Notes: a model not told the origin generated them from the sequence alone. Positions 15,652-25,411 are shown, numbered from the stretch's first letter. The stretch is DNA of 64,000 nt from JAGOGN01 sp036652735 (GCA_036652735.1 JAVVVI010000003.1:1-64000), one strand, 5' to 3'. A program made the numbers and translations.

Positions 15652-18233
15652 AACGGCTTGTAGTTGGAATTTTAGCTCATGTAGATTCAGGCAAAACCAC
15701 ATTGTCAGAGGGATTGCTATACAGCTGTGGCGTTATTAAAAAAATGGGGCGCGTTGACCATAAAGATGCATTTCTTGATACGGAGCAGTTAGAGCGGGAA
15801 CGGGGCATTACAATTTTTTCAAAACAGGCAGTACTCCATAGCAAAGATATGGAGATTACCTTGCTAGATACCCCGGGTCATGTGGATTTTTCACCGGAGA
15901 TGGAACGGGTACTACAGATTTTGGATTATGCGATATTGGTAATTAGCGGGACAGATGGAGTGCAAAGTCACACAGAAACACTATGGCATTTATTAAAGCT
16001 ACATCATATTCCAACCTTTGTATTTGTCAACAAAATGGATTTGAATCCATCCAATAAAAAGGTATTGATGGAAGAATTAAAACAGCGTTTAGATGAAGGC
16101 TTTGTGGAATTTGACCAGGATCAAACAGACCTATTTTTGGAAAATGTTGCCTTATGTCAGGAAGGACTTTTGGAAGAATATTTGGACACAGGGACACTGA
16201 AAGATGAATCAATTGTTTCTTCGATTCTTGAATGTAAGGTGTTTCCGTGTTATTTTGGTTCCGCATTAAAATTAAAAGGTGTATATGAAATCCTAGAAGG
16301 ATTGGAGAACTATACAAAAGCACCGGAAGTCACAGAGGAGTTTGGCGCAAAGGTGTATAAAATTGCCAGGGATGATCAAGGCAATCGTCTTACGTATTTA
16401 AAAATTACCGGAGGCAGTTTAAGAGTAAAGAATTTATTAGCTCATGTTCATAAGGGAGAAGAGGATCTATTTGAAAAGGTAAATCAGATTCGACTTTATT
16501 CAGGAGAAAAATATCAGGCCATTGAGGAGGCACTGCCCGGCATGGTGTGTGCAGTGACGGGACTTTTTGAGAGTTATCCCGGAGAGGGATTTGGCAAAGA
16601 GAGAGATGCCATGGTACCTATTTTGGAGCCGGTGCTTACGTATCGTGTGGAATTGGCACCGGAAAATGATGTGCATTCTGCCCTTTTAAACTTACGAACA
16701 TTAGAGGAAGAAGAACCGGAGCTCCATGTAATTTGGAACGAGATTAACCAGGAAATTCAGATTCAGATAATGGGAGAAGTTCAGATGGAGGTTTTAAAAA
16801 GCCTGGTTATGGAGCGCTTTCAAATGGATGTGAATTTTGGAAAGGGACAGATTTTATATAAAGAAACCATTGAAGATATCGTGGAAGGGGTAGGGCATTA
16901 TGAGCCACTGCGTCATTATGCAGAAGTGCATTTATTGTTGGAACCTGCAGAAAGGGGAAGTGGACTTGTCTTTTCATCTGCCTGCAGCGTGGATGAACTG
17001 GATAAGAACTGGCAGCATCTTGTAATTAGTAATCTGGAAGAAAAAAATCACCTTGGAGTTCTTACCGGTTCTGAGATTACGGATATGCGAATCACCTTAA
17101 TTGCAGGACGGGCACATGTAAAGCATACGGAGGGTGGAGACTTTCGTCAGGCAGCCTGCAGAGCTGTACGACAGGGCTTAAAAGAAGCAAAGAGTGTCTT
17201 GCTGGAACCCTGGTATGACTTTAGACTGGAAGTGCCGGCAGAATCGGTGGGACGGGCAATGTCTGATTTGCAGCGGATGCATGGACAGTTTGAACCCCCA
17301 GAGATTCAAGGTGAAAGAGCAATCTTGACAGGAAGTGTTCCCGTGGTGGACATGCAGGAATATCAACTGACCGTAACCGATTATACCAAAGGCCGTGGTC
17401 GTTTATCGGTTGCCTTTCATGGCTATGAACCCTGTCATAATACAGAAGAAGTTATGAATTCAATCGCATATGATAGTGACGGGGATCTTGACAATTCTGC
17501 AGATTCTGTTTTTTGTTCACATGGAGTAGGTCTTCTGGTAAAATGGGATCATGTAAAAGAACAGATGCATCTTGAAAGTGCCATTCCGAAGCAAGACTAT
17601 AATGAGCAGGAAAAAATGGAACTACAGGAACCGATTATGCGCAGAGCGGCTGTTTATTGCGCTTCCCTTGCAGAGGATAAAGAGCTTTCTGAAATATTTG
17701 AACGTACATATGGTCCGATTCGGCAAAACCTGAGAAATCAACCGGCATTCCAGCCAAGACCGGAAACGGAACGGCCATTTGCTGGGTTTCATAGGGCAGA
17801 TCCCGGGCCGGAATATTTGCTGGTAGATGGGTATAATATTATTTTTTCATGGGATGAATTACGGGAACTGGCAAAAGACAACCTGGATGCAGCAAGGGAA
17901 CGACTGGTGCATATTCTTTGCAATTACAGAGGCGTCCATCCATGCGAATTGATTTTGGTATTTGATGCATACAAGGTGAAAGGAAGCCCGGGAACGATGG
18001 AAAAAGTTCACAATATTAGCGTGGTTTATACAAAAGAGGCAGAGACAGCAGATACCTATATCGAAAAAGTTGCCCATGACTTAGGAAAAAGCTTTCGTGT
18101 ACGTGTTGCAACCTCAGATGGTTTGGAACAAATGATTATATTAAATCGTGGGGCACTTCGAGTTCCGGCGAGAGAATTTTATGAAGAAATCAAGCAGGCA
18201 GATGAAGCAATTCGAAGCTATTTGGCACAGTAA
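15648..18233 (+). CDS. TetM-like translation GTPase fused to YacP/Rae1-like nuclease domain
   Basis: An 861-residue protein. Residues 1 to about 650 are an EF-G-like GTPase of the tetracycline ribosomal-protection type. It shows AHVDSGKTT (P-loop), RGIT, DTPGH and NKMD, and the later domains resemble TetM/TetO. After a linker, residues about 720-861 match the YacP/Rae1 NYN nuclease family. LLVDGYNII contains Asp727, VFDAYKVKG supplies a second Asp and VATSDGLEQ a third, all positions conserved in Rae1, the ribosome-dependent A-site mRNA endonuclease of Bacillus. The fusion would bring a nuclease to the ribosomal A site. Whether it confers tetracycline resistance is unknown. It overlaps msrA by four bases. 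Confidence 0.9.
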   Translation: MKRLVVGILAHVDSGKTTLSEGLLYSCGVIKKMGRVDHKDAFLDTEQLERERGITIFSKQAVLHSKDMEITLLDTPGHVDFSPEMERVLQILDYAILVISGTDGVQSHTETLWHLLKLHHIPTFVFVNKMDLNPSNKKVLMEELKQRLDEGFVEFDQDQTDLFLENVALCQEGLLEEYLDTGTLKDESIVSSILECKVFPCYFGSALKLKGVYEILEGLENYTKAPEVTEEFGAKVYKIARDDQGNRLTYLKITGGSLRVKNLLAHVHKGEEDLFEKVNQIRLYSGEKYQAIEEALPGMVCAVTGLFESYPGEGFGKERDAMVPILEPVLTYRVELAPENDVHSALLNLRTLEEEEPELHVIWNEINQEIQIQIMGEVQMEVLKSLVMERFQMDVNFGKGQILYKETIEDIVEGVGHYEPLRHYAEVHLLLEPAERGSGLVFSSACSVDELDKNWQHLVISNLEEKNHLGVLTGSEITDMRITLIAGRAHVKHTEGGDFRQAACRAVRQGLKEAKSVLLEPWYDFRLEVPAESVGRAMSDLQRMHGQFEPPEIQGERAILTGSVPVVDMQEYQLTVTDYTKGRGRLSVAFHGYEPCHNTEEVMNSIAYDSDGDLDNSADSVFCSHGVGLLVKWDHVKEQMHLESAIPKQDYNEQEKMELQEPIMRRAAVYCASLAEDKELSEIFERTYGPIRQNLRNQPAFQPRPETERPFAGFHRADPGPEYLLVDGYNIIFSWDELRELAKDNLDAARERLVHILCNYRGVHPCELILVFDAYKVKGSPGTMEKVHNISVVYTKEAETADTYIEKVAHDLGKSFRVRVATSDGLEQMIILNRGALRVPAREFYEEIKQADEAIRSYLAQ

Positions 18234-18266
18234 TAAAATAGAAAAAATAGTATTGGAGGAATATTC

Positions 18267-19907
18267 ATGAGATATTTAATTAAAAATGCGGCAATATATA
18301 CGATGAATCCGGAACAGCCCATAGCCAGTGGAGCAGTGATTGAAGAGGAACGGTTTATCTTTGTTGGAACAACACAGGAGGCAGAAGCGGCTGCAGCTGC
18401 ATGGAAGGGTGAAATCCAGACGATTGATTATTCCGGTGCAGCCCTGATTCCGGGACTCAATGATTCTCACATGCATTTCTTACATTATGGAAAAAGTCTG
18501 GCAATGGTGAATCTTATTGGAACAAAGAATATTGAAGATATTCAGAATCGCCTGTCTGAGAGGGTAAAAGAACTGACAGATGAAAAATCCTGGATAGAGG
18601 GTGAAGGATGGAATCAGGATTATTTTGCAGGGGAAAAGAGATACCCCCAAAAAGAAGATATTGATAGGGTAACAGGGGAGCATCCAACAATTTTGTACAG
18701 AGTCTGCCAACACATTGCAGTGCTAAATAGTGCAGGTCTGGCGGCACTACATATTACCAAAGAAACGGCACCGGAGTATGGAAGGTTAGTGGGAGTAGAT
18801 GAATCAGGAGAACCCAATGGTTCGATTTTTGAAGGGTTAATTGATGGCGCTAAATCTCAAATGGAAGCGATAACAGAGGAACAAATGTGTAAGATCATAT
18901 TGACGGCCCAAGAACATGCATTGGAGCAGGGATTGACTTCTGTTCAAAGTGATGATATTTGTTATACTCCAAGGGGAGATTACAAGATGCTTTTTCGGAT
19001 TATGCAGCAGCTGGAAAAAGAAGGAAGACTTGTGCTGCGGTATGGAGAGCAATGTCTGATTCAGACACCGCAGGAGTTAGAAAGATTTTTTTCGGAAGGT
19101 TATAATCATGGATGGGGGGATTATAAATTCCGTATTAATTGCATTAAGATGATTGCAGATGGTTCTCTTGGAGCACGAACGGCATATATGCGTAAGCCAT
19201 ATGCGGACAGCCCTCAGACACAAGGATATCAATTGTTTTCAAAAGAGGAACTTCAGGAACTGGTGGAAATATGCGAAAGCCATGGGTGCCCTGCTGCAAT
19301 TCATGCAATTGGAGACGGAGCAGTAGAAGAAGCCCTGGATGCCATAGAAGCAGCAAGAAAAGAGTCCAAAGGAAATACGCAGCTGCGCCATGGAATTGTT
19401 CATTGCCAGATTACAGATCAGCAGCTCATTGAGAGATTAAAGGAACTGAATATCACCACATTTATTCAGCCGATATTTATTGAATATGATCGCAAAATTG
19501 CAGAGGATCGTATTGGAAAAGAACTTACATCTACGTCCTATGCATGGAAAACAATGAATGATAATTATATTCACACCCCTTTCGGCACGGATTGCCCAAT
19601 CGAGAGGTTTGATACTATGCCGAATATATACGCAGCAGTGAGCAGAAAAAATATTATTGGGGATGAAAAAACAGAATTTCTTGAAAATCAAAAATTGACC
19701 ATGGAGCAGGCGATTAGATGCTATACGGTAGAAGGAGCTTATGCGGAATATCAGGAAAATGAAAAAGGTCAGATTAAAGTCGGAATGTTAGCAGATTTTT
19801 TGGTACTAAACCAGGACTTGTTTCACCTAAAGGAGGACCGGGAGATTTTAACAACAAAAGTAATGGAAACCTGGATTGGTGGAAAACGTGTATTTCAAAG
19901 AAAGTGA
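18267..19907 (+). CDS. Amidohydrolase family 3 metal-dependent hydrolase
   Basis: 546 residues of the amidohydrolase-3 family (YtcJ-like). DSHMHFL provides the first HxH metal pair. The TIM-barrel core contains IKMIADGSLGARTAYM, IHAIGDGA and HCQITD, and the C-terminal beta-sandwich ends IKVGMLADFLVLNQDL. Related enzymes hydrolyse N-substituted formamides, ureas or cyclic amides, but the physiological substrate is usually unknown. TTGGAGGA precedes the start. It sits 33 bases after the GTPase fusion gene on the same strand and may share its transcript. No exporter or signal peptide suggests extracellular action. Confidence 0.88.
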   Translation: MRYLIKNAAIYTMNPEQPIASGAVIEEERFIFVGTTQEAEAAAAAWKGEIQTIDYSGAALIPGLNDSHMHFLHYGKSLAMVNLIGTKNIEDIQNRLSERVKELTDEKSWIEGEGWNQDYFAGEKRYPQKEDIDRVTGEHPTILYRVCQHIAVLNSAGLAALHITKETAPEYGRLVGVDESGEPNGSIFEGLIDGAKSQMEAITEEQMCKIILTAQEHALEQGLTSVQSDDICYTPRGDYKMLFRIMQQLEKEGRLVLRYGEQCLIQTPQELERFFSEGYNHGWGDYKFRINCIKMIADGSLGARTAYMRKPYADSPQTQGYQLFSKEELQELVEICESHGCPAAIHAIGDGAVEEALDAIEAARKESKGNTQLRHGIVHCQITDQQLIERLKELNITTFIQPIFIEYDRKIAEDRIGKELTSTSYAWKTMNDNYIHTPFGTDCPIERFDTMPNIYAAVSRKNIIGDEKTEFLENQKLTMEQAIRCYTVEGAYAEYQENEKGQIKVGMLADFLVLNQDLFHLKEDREILTTKVMETWIGGKRVFQRK

Positions 19908-19939
19908 TACTGAAATTGTAATAGAAAATGGAGAAATGT

Positions 19940-21073
19940 ATGAATTTTGAAGAAGTTGGTCTTAGCAGGGAAATTGTGGAGGGACTTAGAAAAGAAAAAA
20001 TCACGGTACCCACAAAAGTACAGGAACTTGTTATAAGAAAAATAACACAGAACAAGGATTTAGTAGTACAATCAGAGACCGGAACGGGCAAGACCTTAGC
20101 ATATTTGTTGCCCTTTTATCAAAGTTTGGATAGGACGGAAAAGGGTATGAAGGTGCTTATTTTGGTACCAACCCATGAACTTGCAATGCAGGTATTTGAA
20201 CAAATAAAGAGATTGTCACTGGATGCAATGATACCAATGAATGGAATTACGATTTTTGGCGATGTGAATATTACAAGGCAGATTGAAAAACTAAGAGAAA
20301 AGCCGCAGATTATAATTGGAACCACGGGAAGAATCTTAGAACTGATAAAAAAGAAAAAAATCACTGCACATACCATACAATCCATTGTAATTGATGAAGC
20401 AGATAAAATGCTGGATCAAAATAATATAGAAACAGTTAAGGCAATTGTAAAATGTTGTATGAGAGACACACAACTATTATTCTTTTCTGCAAGCATTGAT
20501 AAAAAAACCCAGGAAAAAGCAGAAATGATTGCAAAAGAACCGGAGATTATTAAAATAACAGACAAAATAAAGATACCAACTAATATTGAACATATATATT
20601 TTGTTGTAGAACGAAGAGAAAAGATTGAGCAGTTGAGAAAAATTGCAGCAAGTTTAAATCCCAAAAAAGCACTTATTTTTATTAATAAAACGGCAGAGAT
20701 TGAAGAGGCCACAGAAAAACTGAAATATCATAATTATAATGCGGAATGTATTCATGGAGGACGCGTGAAGGGGGAACGAAAAAAGGCAATCGAGAATTTT
20801 CAATCAGGAAAATTGCAATTCTTAATTGCAACAGATATTGCCGCAAGAGGGTTACATATTGATGGGATATCCGCAGTGTTTCACGTAAGCATACCTGAGG
20901 ATAATCAGGATTACCTTCATAGAGCAGGAAGAACCGGCCGGGGATGTGAACAAGGATTAAGTATTTTAATTGTAACAAAAGAAGAACTTGGAAAAGTCAG
21001 GGAATTGGAACGAACGTTTGGAATCAGTATGAAACCGAAAAAAATGTCACAGGGAAAGATTGTGGAGCAATAA
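19940..21073 (+). CDS. Compact DEAD-box RNA helicase
   Basis: 377 residues containing just the two RecA-like domains. Q motif: FEEVGLSREIVEGL through VPTKVQ. Motif I: SETGTGKT. Motif II: DEADK, with Ala-Asp intact. Motif III appears as SAS instead of SAT. Motif VI: HRAGRTGRG. There is no extended RNA-binding C-terminus, unlike the second helicase at 59299. The start at 19940 has GGAGA upstream; a start at 19928 would add four residues. The pseudouridine synthase gene follows after 18 bases, suggesting a shared role in rRNA maturation. Confidence 0.9.
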   Translation: MNFEEVGLSREIVEGLRKEKITVPTKVQELVIRKITQNKDLVVQSETGTGKTLAYLLPFYQSLDRTEKGMKVLILVPTHELAMQVFEQIKRLSLDAMIPMNGITIFGDVNITRQIEKLREKPQIIIGTTGRILELIKKKKITAHTIQSIVIDEADKMLDQNNIETVKAIVKCCMRDTQLLFFSASIDKKTQEKAEMIAKEPEIIKITDKIKIPTNIEHIYFVVERREKIEQLRKIAASLNPKKALIFINKTAEIEEATEKLKYHNYNAECIHGGRVKGERKKAIENFQSGKLQFLIATDIAARGLHIDGISAVFHVSIPEDNQDYLHRAGRTGRGCEQGLSILIVTKEELGKVRELERTFGISMKPKKMSQGKIVEQ

Positions 21074-21091
21074 ACGGAAAAAGAGAAAAAC

Positions 21092-21877
21092 ATGAGATTG
21101 GATAAGTATTTGGCATTAGCCTCAGTTGGAACAAGAAAGGTAGTACGAGACTATATTTTTCAAGGAAAAATCAGAGTAAATGGTCAGGTTATTGTAGAAC
21201 CGTACTATGAAATTCAGGAAGAAACAGATACGGTCACCTATCTTCTTAAAACTATCGGAGAGGCAAAAAAGATCTGCTACGAGTTCTATAAACCAGCCGG
21301 TTGTATTACAGCCCGAAATGATAAAAATGAGAAAACGGTCTTTGATTATTTTCAGGATGTGGATACCACAGGTCTTTTTCCCGTAGGAAGATTAGATAAG
21401 GATACGGAAGGATTACTACTGATTACCAATGATGGTGAGTTCAATCATCAATTAATGTATCCGGATCAGCATATTGAAAAAACATACTATTTCTGGGTCG
21501 CAGGTGTAATTAATGAGGCAGGAATTCGGTGTATAGAACAAGGATTACCAATTGGAGCCGGCATAGTAACGAAGCCCGGGAAAATTAAAATTGTGGAACA
21601 AGGATTATACTGTGAGTTATATCATACCATGCAGGAAGATGGATGCAAAAAAACAACAAAGGATTTATTAAAACAGCACGTTACATCAGGGTATATTACC
21701 ATTACAGAGGGAAGAAAGCATCAGATAAAACGTATGTTTAAACAGATAGGCTGTTATGTAGTTTATTTAAGAAGGACAGCCATAGGGTCGCTTCAATTGG
21801 ATGAACATCTCAAAAAAGGGGAGTATCGCCTTCTTTCGGAGGACGCTTTGAAGATTGGAACGGGGTTGGTTAAGTGA
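21092..21877 (+). CDS. RsuA/RluB-family pseudouridine synthase
   Basis: 261 residues. An N-terminal S4 RNA-binding domain (MRLDKYLALASVGTRKVVRD) is followed by the synthase domain with the catalytic aspartate in GRLDKDTEGLLLITND, plus EKTYYFWVAG and the C-terminal EGRKHQIKRM motif. The family isomerises single uridines in 16S or 23S rRNA, or in tRNA for some members; which site is used cannot be told from sequence alone. It lies directly behind the small DEAD-box helicase, and a terminator follows. Confidence 0.92.
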   Translation: MRLDKYLALASVGTRKVVRDYIFQGKIRVNGQVIVEPYYEIQEETDTVTYLLKTIGEAKKICYEFYKPAGCITARNDKNEKTVFDYFQDVDTTGLFPVGRLDKDTEGLLLITNDGEFNHQLMYPDQHIEKTYYFWVAGVINEAGIRCIEQGLPIGAGIVTKPGKIKIVEQGLYCELYHTMQEDGCKKTTKDLLKQHVTSGYITITEGRKHQIKRMFKQIGCYVVYLRRTAIGSLQLDEHLKKGEYRLLSEDALKIGTGLVK

Positions 21878-21881
21878 AAAA

Positions 21882-21907
21882 AATAGGCAGCTTTTAAGCT
21901 GCCTATT
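21882..21907. terminator. Bidirectional terminator
   Basis: AATAGGCAGCTT and AAGCTGCCTATT form a 12-bp stem with a two-base centre. An A-run on its left acts as a T-run for the minus-strand symporter gene. It separates two convergent genes. Confidence 0.85.
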
Positions 21908-21914
21908 AGATATA

Positions 21915-23297
21915 TTAGGAATTTGTTTTTGGCATTTTTAGATGAGTGCGGGAATTCCAATCTTTATATATAGAGGAAATTACACTGGATAATGCCAGCA
22001 GACCAATTAAGTTGGGTAGAACCATCAGTCCATTAAACATATCGGACAGAGCCCAGACAAAGTCCACATTTAGGGTGGAACCCAGAATGATAAAAACAAC
22101 AACAATAGCTGCATATGGTTTTACGAACCGAGAACCAAATAGATATTTTACATTCATTTCACCAAAGAAATACCACCCAACAATGGTGGAGAAGGCAAAA
22201 AACAAAAGACAGATTGCAATAAAAATATTACCAAAGGAGCCTAAGGTTTCATTAAATGCGGCTTGAGCAAGTTCAATACCGGTTAATCCGGAATTCCACT
22301 GAGTAGAAGAAACAATAACCAAAGAGGTCAAGGTGAGTATAATAAAGGTATCAATGAAAACACCCACAATAGCAACGGTACCTTGTTCGTGGGGATGATT
22401 TACCTTCGCAACAGCATGAGCATGGGGAGTAGAGCCCATACCGGCTTCATTTGAGAAGAGTCCCCGTGCAACACCAAAACGCATTGCTTTTTGAACCGTT
22501 ACACCGACAATTCCACCTGCAATGGATTGCGGTGAAAAGGCGGAAATAAAGATAATTTTAAAGGCTTCCAGTGTAGCACTTCCTTTTAGAATCAGGACAA
22601 TTAGACAGCCGATAATGTACATGGCAGCCATAAGAGGAACTATTTTTTCTGTGACAGATGCAATTCGTCCCATTCCACCTAAAAAGATGAAAGCGGCAAG
22701 TAGGGCTACAATTACGCCAATAATAGTTGGATTAATATGAAAAGCTGTTTTAAATGCAGTACCAAAGGAATTACTTTGAACCATATTACCCATAAAGGCC
22801 AGTGCTAGAATAATAGCAATGGAAAAAAAACCTGCAAGGAATTTCCCGAGATTTCCTTTAAAGGCTGCCTTTATATAGTAGGCAGGTCCACCAACTGTTT
22901 CACCTTTTTCATTTACGGTTTTGAATTTTTGAGCAACAGTTGCTTCTGCATAAATTGTTCCCATTCCAAAAAAGGCAGAGACCCACATCCAGAAAATAGC
23001 ACCGGGTCCTCCGGAAGCAATTGCTGCAGCAGCACCTGCAATATTACCGGTGCCAACTTGAGCTGCGATAGCGGTAGTCAAAGCCTGAAAGGAACTCATA
23101 CCATCTTTTCCCGCTTTTGCACCATTCAGTGATAAACCACCAAACAGACGGCGTACCCCTTCCCCAAAGTGGGTTAGCTGTACAAATTTAAGACGAAATG
23201 TAAACCAGATTCCGGTGCCACATAAGGCAAATAGTAAGATATTCTTGTCCCATAAAAACCCGTTCACGGCAGTAACGATTTTAGTAATTATTTCCAT
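21915..23297 (-). CDS. Alanine/glycine:cation symporter (AGCS family)
   Basis: 460 residues with about ten transmembrane helices. AGCS signatures are ALTTAIAAQVGTGNIAGAA, GGPGAIFWMWVSAFFGMGT, YAEATVAQKF and GLFSNEAGMGSTPHAHA. These proteins import alanine or glycine with sodium or protons. The gene is alone, with a terminator beyond its stop. No glycine or other riboswitch could be recognised in the 95 bases before its start. GGAGA precedes the ATG. Confidence 0.95.
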   Translation of the reverse strand: MEIITKIVTAVNGFLWDKNILLFALCGTGIWFTFRLKFVQLTHFGEGVRRLFGGLSLNGAKAGKDGMSSFQALTTAIAAQVGTGNIAGAAAAIASGGPGAIFWMWVSAFFGMGTIYAEATVAQKFKTVNEKGETVGGPAYYIKAAFKGNLGKFLAGFFSIAIILALAFMGNMVQSNSFGTAFKTAFHINPTIIGVIVALLAAFIFLGGMGRIASVTEKIVPLMAAMYIIGCLIVLILKGSATLEAFKIIFISAFSPQSIAGGIVGVTVQKAMRFGVARGLFSNEAGMGSTPHAHAVAKVNHPHEQGTVAIVGVFIDTFIILTLTSLVIVSSTQWNSGLTGIELAQAAFNETLGSFGNIFIAICLLFFAFSTIVGWYFFGEMNVKYLFGSRFVKPYAAIVVVFIILGSTLNVDFVWALSDMFNGLMVLPNLIGLLALSSVISSIYKDWNSRTHLKMPKTNS

Positions 23298-23392
23298 ATA
23301 GATTCTCCTCTTCTGTGTACCAGATCACATGACAGTGCCTGGATTTATGATGACAGTTTATTAAGAGATGGTGATGAGAAACTCCTGGTGAA

Positions 23393-23427
23393 AACAATAA
23401 AAGTTCGCAGTGCGAACTTTTATTGTT
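23393..23427. terminator. Strong hairpin after pdxS
   Basis: AACAATAAAAGTTCGCA and TGCGAACTTTTATTGTT form a 17-bp near-perfect stem with T-runs outside on the plus strand and T-rich sequence on the minus strand. It lies beyond the end of minus-strand pdxS. Confidence 0.8.
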
Positions 23428-23508
23428 TTTTTATTAACACACTATTATTATATAAAAATCAGAACACAAAGTCAATATTTTTACAGATTATTCGCTTGAT
23501 TTTATACT

Positions 23509-24381
23509 TTAGAGTCCTCGCTGGGACATTAGAATATGGATTTCGTCTTCATTAATTCCAACCATTGCTTCGCCTAAATCAGCAGATAAGGATGCGAGTA
23601 ATTGTGCATCTTGGAAATGTTCAACAGCTTTTACAATTGCAGCGGCACGCTTGGCAGGATTTCCAGATTTAAAGATACCGGAACCAACAAAGACACCTTC
23701 AGCACCAAGCTGCATTAAGAGAGCGGCATCCCCTGGAGTAGCGATACCACCGGCAGCAAAATTAACAACAGGTAGACGACCATTTTCGTGGACATATTTT
23801 ACAAGTTCGTATGGTACCTGCATTTCTTTTGCCGCATGAAAGAGTTCATCTTCTCTCATGCTGTGAAGCTGTTGTATTTGTTGTTGAATGAAACGCATGT
23901 GGCGCACGGCCTGTATCACATCACCGGTACCGGGTTCACCTTTTGTACGAATCATGGAAGCTCCTTCGTGAATGCGGCGCAAGGCTTCTGACAGGTCCGT
24001 TGCACCACAGACAAAAGGTGCGGAAAATTTTGTTTTATCAATATGGAAGGTATCATCAGCAGGAGAAAGAACTTCACTTTCATCAATATAGTCAATTTCA
24101 AGAGCTTCTAGAATTTGTGCTTCAACAAAATGGCCAATTCTTACTTTTGCCATTACAGGAATAGAAACGGATTGTTGAATGGTTTGAATCATTTTGGGAT
24201 CGCTCATTCTTGAGACTCCTCCGGCTGCGCGAATGTCAGCAGGAACACGTTCTAAAGCCATAACGGCTGATGCACCGGCTTTTTCTGCAATAACCGCTTG
24301 TTCAGCGGTAGTAACGTCCATAATTACGCCGCCTTTTAATTTTGTTGCAAGGTTTCTGTTTGATTCATAATAAGTATTCAT
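23509..24381 (-). CDS. pdxS: Pyridoxal 5'-phosphate synthase subunit PdxS
   Basis: 290 residues of the highly conserved PdxS (SNZ) family. It has the catalytic lysine region [19 protein letters not shown], the first-lysine region [15 protein letters not shown], and the phosphate-binding segments [22 protein letters not shown] and [19 protein letters not shown]. PdxS condenses ribose 5-phosphate, glyceraldehyde 3-phosphate and ammonia to pyridoxal phosphate. Ammonia normally comes from the glutaminase PdxT, usually the next gene, but none is encoded on either side here. AAGGAG lies upstream of the ATG. A small palindrome, GTAGGTATCCTAC (24421-24433), lies in its upstream region. Confidence 0.97.
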   Translation of the reverse strand: MNTYYESNRNLATKLKGGVIMDVTTAEQAVIAEKAGASAVMALERVPADIRAAGGVSRMSDPKMIQTIQQSVSIPVMAKVRIGHFVEAQILEALEIDYIDESEVLSPADDTFHIDKTKFSAPFVCGATDLSEALRRIHEGASMIRTKGEPGTGDVIQAVRHMRFIQQQIQQLHSMREDELFHAAKEMQVPYELVKYVHENGRLPVVNFAAGGIATPGDAALLMQLGAEGVFVGSGIFKSGNPAKRAAAIVKAVEHFQDAQLLASLSADLGEAMVGINEDEIHILMSQRGL

Positions 24382-24569
24382 AGTCTGTTTTCTCCTTTTT
24401 TGGTCAAATTCATATGACGTTGTAGGTATCCTACCATTGAATTGGTCTTGTATAAAGAGCCAAATGCATAATAAAGAACAGAACCAGTTTTGCCGAAAAA
24501 AATAGGGGATACGAAGGTATTATCCCCAGGAGAAAGGAGTCCACGTTTAGGAATAGAGCCGCATTCTAA

Positions 24570-25202
24570 CTATGTTTCAGAATCAGTATGGGGTTCGTTT
24601 TGTGTCTTTCGATATTTTTTTACCATCCAGTAGAATTGATTTTCAGAAAGTCCACTTTTTTGAAAGGCTTCTTTGGGAGATATCATTTTGGATTGCCAAA
24701 GGTGATATATTTCTGCAAAAGAATCCGGAATTGGAGTGGGATAGCGTCCTAAATGGATTCCACGAAGTTTTGCAGCAGCAATCCCTTCTGCCTGCCGCTG
24801 GCGAATATTAATACGTTCAGTTTCTGCCACATAAGAGAGAAGCTGCAGAACAATATCAGAAATTAATGTCCCAATTAAATCACGATTGGTACGAGTATCA
24901 AGAATAGGCATATCTATAATTACAATATCTGCACCTTTTTCTTTTACAATAATTCGCCATTCCTCCTGAATATCCTTGTAGTTACGCCCAAGCCGGTCAA
25001 TGCTTTTCACAACAAGAACATCCCCTTTTTTTAATTTGCGTTTCATTTTTTGATATTGGGGACGATCGAAATCCTTACCGGATTGCTTGTCACAGTAGAT
25101 GTTTGGTTCCAAAATACCCCAGCGGGTGAGCTCAATCCGCTGTCGGTCTTCATTTTGATCAATACTGGATACTCTCATATAACCATAATAATTTTTTTGC
25201 AT
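24570..25202 (-). CDS. Small serine recombinase (invertase/resolvase)
   Basis: 210 residues. The N-terminal catalytic domain carries YMRVSSIDQNEDRQ, with the nucleophilic serine in RVS, and the DRLGRNYKDI active-site arginine region. The long E helix (SYVAETERINIRQRQAEGIA) and a C-terminal helix-turn-helix (SPKEAFQKSGLSENQFYWMV) complete a Hin/Pin- or resolvase-type enzyme. AGGAGG sets the start at 25202. The two inverted half-site pairs at 25268-25281 and 25412-25425, just upstream, are candidate targets. No transposase accompanies it, so a dedicated DNA-inversion role is more likely than cointegrate resolution. That is inference. Confidence 0.92.
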   Translation of the reverse strand: MQKNYYGYMRVSSIDQNEDRQRIELTRWGILEPNIYCDKQSGKDFDRPQYQKMKRKLKKGDVLVVKSIDRLGRNYKDIQEEWRIIVKEKGADIVIIDMPILDTRTNRDLIGTLISDIVLQLLSYVAETERINIRQRQAEGIAAAKLRGIHLGRYPTPIPDSFAEIYHLWQSKMISPKEAFQKSGLSENQFYWMVKKYRKTQNEPHTDSET

Positions 25203-25267
25203 AAAAAAACCTCCTTCCATTTTAGTATAGAGGAAAGAGGGAAATATATCTTTGGTAAATAATGGAA

Positions 25268-25281
25268 AAAGGTGTACCTTT
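25268..25281 (+). repeat. Left candidate inversion site
   Basis: AAAGGT-GT-ACCTTT is a dyad around a non-palindromic GT, the form expected of small serine recombinase crossover sites. Extended half-sites read outward as ACCTTTTTCCA and ACCTTTACTTA. The 11-mer GTGTACCTTTA (25272-25282) recurs inverted at 25411-25421. Confidence 0.6.
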
Positions 25282-25312
25282 ACTTAGAAATAAAATGAAT
25301 GGCGATTCCCTC

Positions 25313-25341
25313 ATAATAACACCAATTTCTTGAAAAATCAA
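25313..25341 (-). promoter_or_regulatory. Promoter inside the putative invertible segment
   Basis: On the minus strand, TTGATT (25341-25336) and TATTAT (25318-25313) are separated by 17 bases. In this orientation it drives the recombinase. If the segment between the repeats flipped, it would point to the c-di-GMP gene at 25452, with transcription starting near 25387. No equally good promoter faces right. Confidence 0.65.
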
Positions 25342-25411
25342 TCATATATTCTCTTTTAATCTTTTTCTCTCTCAATTTCTGTTGAAAAAATATAAATTAT
25401 GTATTTTGAAT

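Noticed and set aside
15648..18233. A true tetracycline-resistance gene (tetM, tetO or tetW)
   Set aside because: The extra nuclease domain and chromosomal housekeeping context differ from mobile tet genes. Resistance cannot be claimed from sequence.
23298..23400. A glycine riboswitch before the AGCS symporter
   Set aside because: None of the conserved glycine aptamer elements could be found in the leader.
24421..24433. GTAGGTATCCTAC as a pdxS operator
   Set aside because: It is a short palindrome with no regulator gene nearby and no matched promoter, so it is mentioned only in passing.
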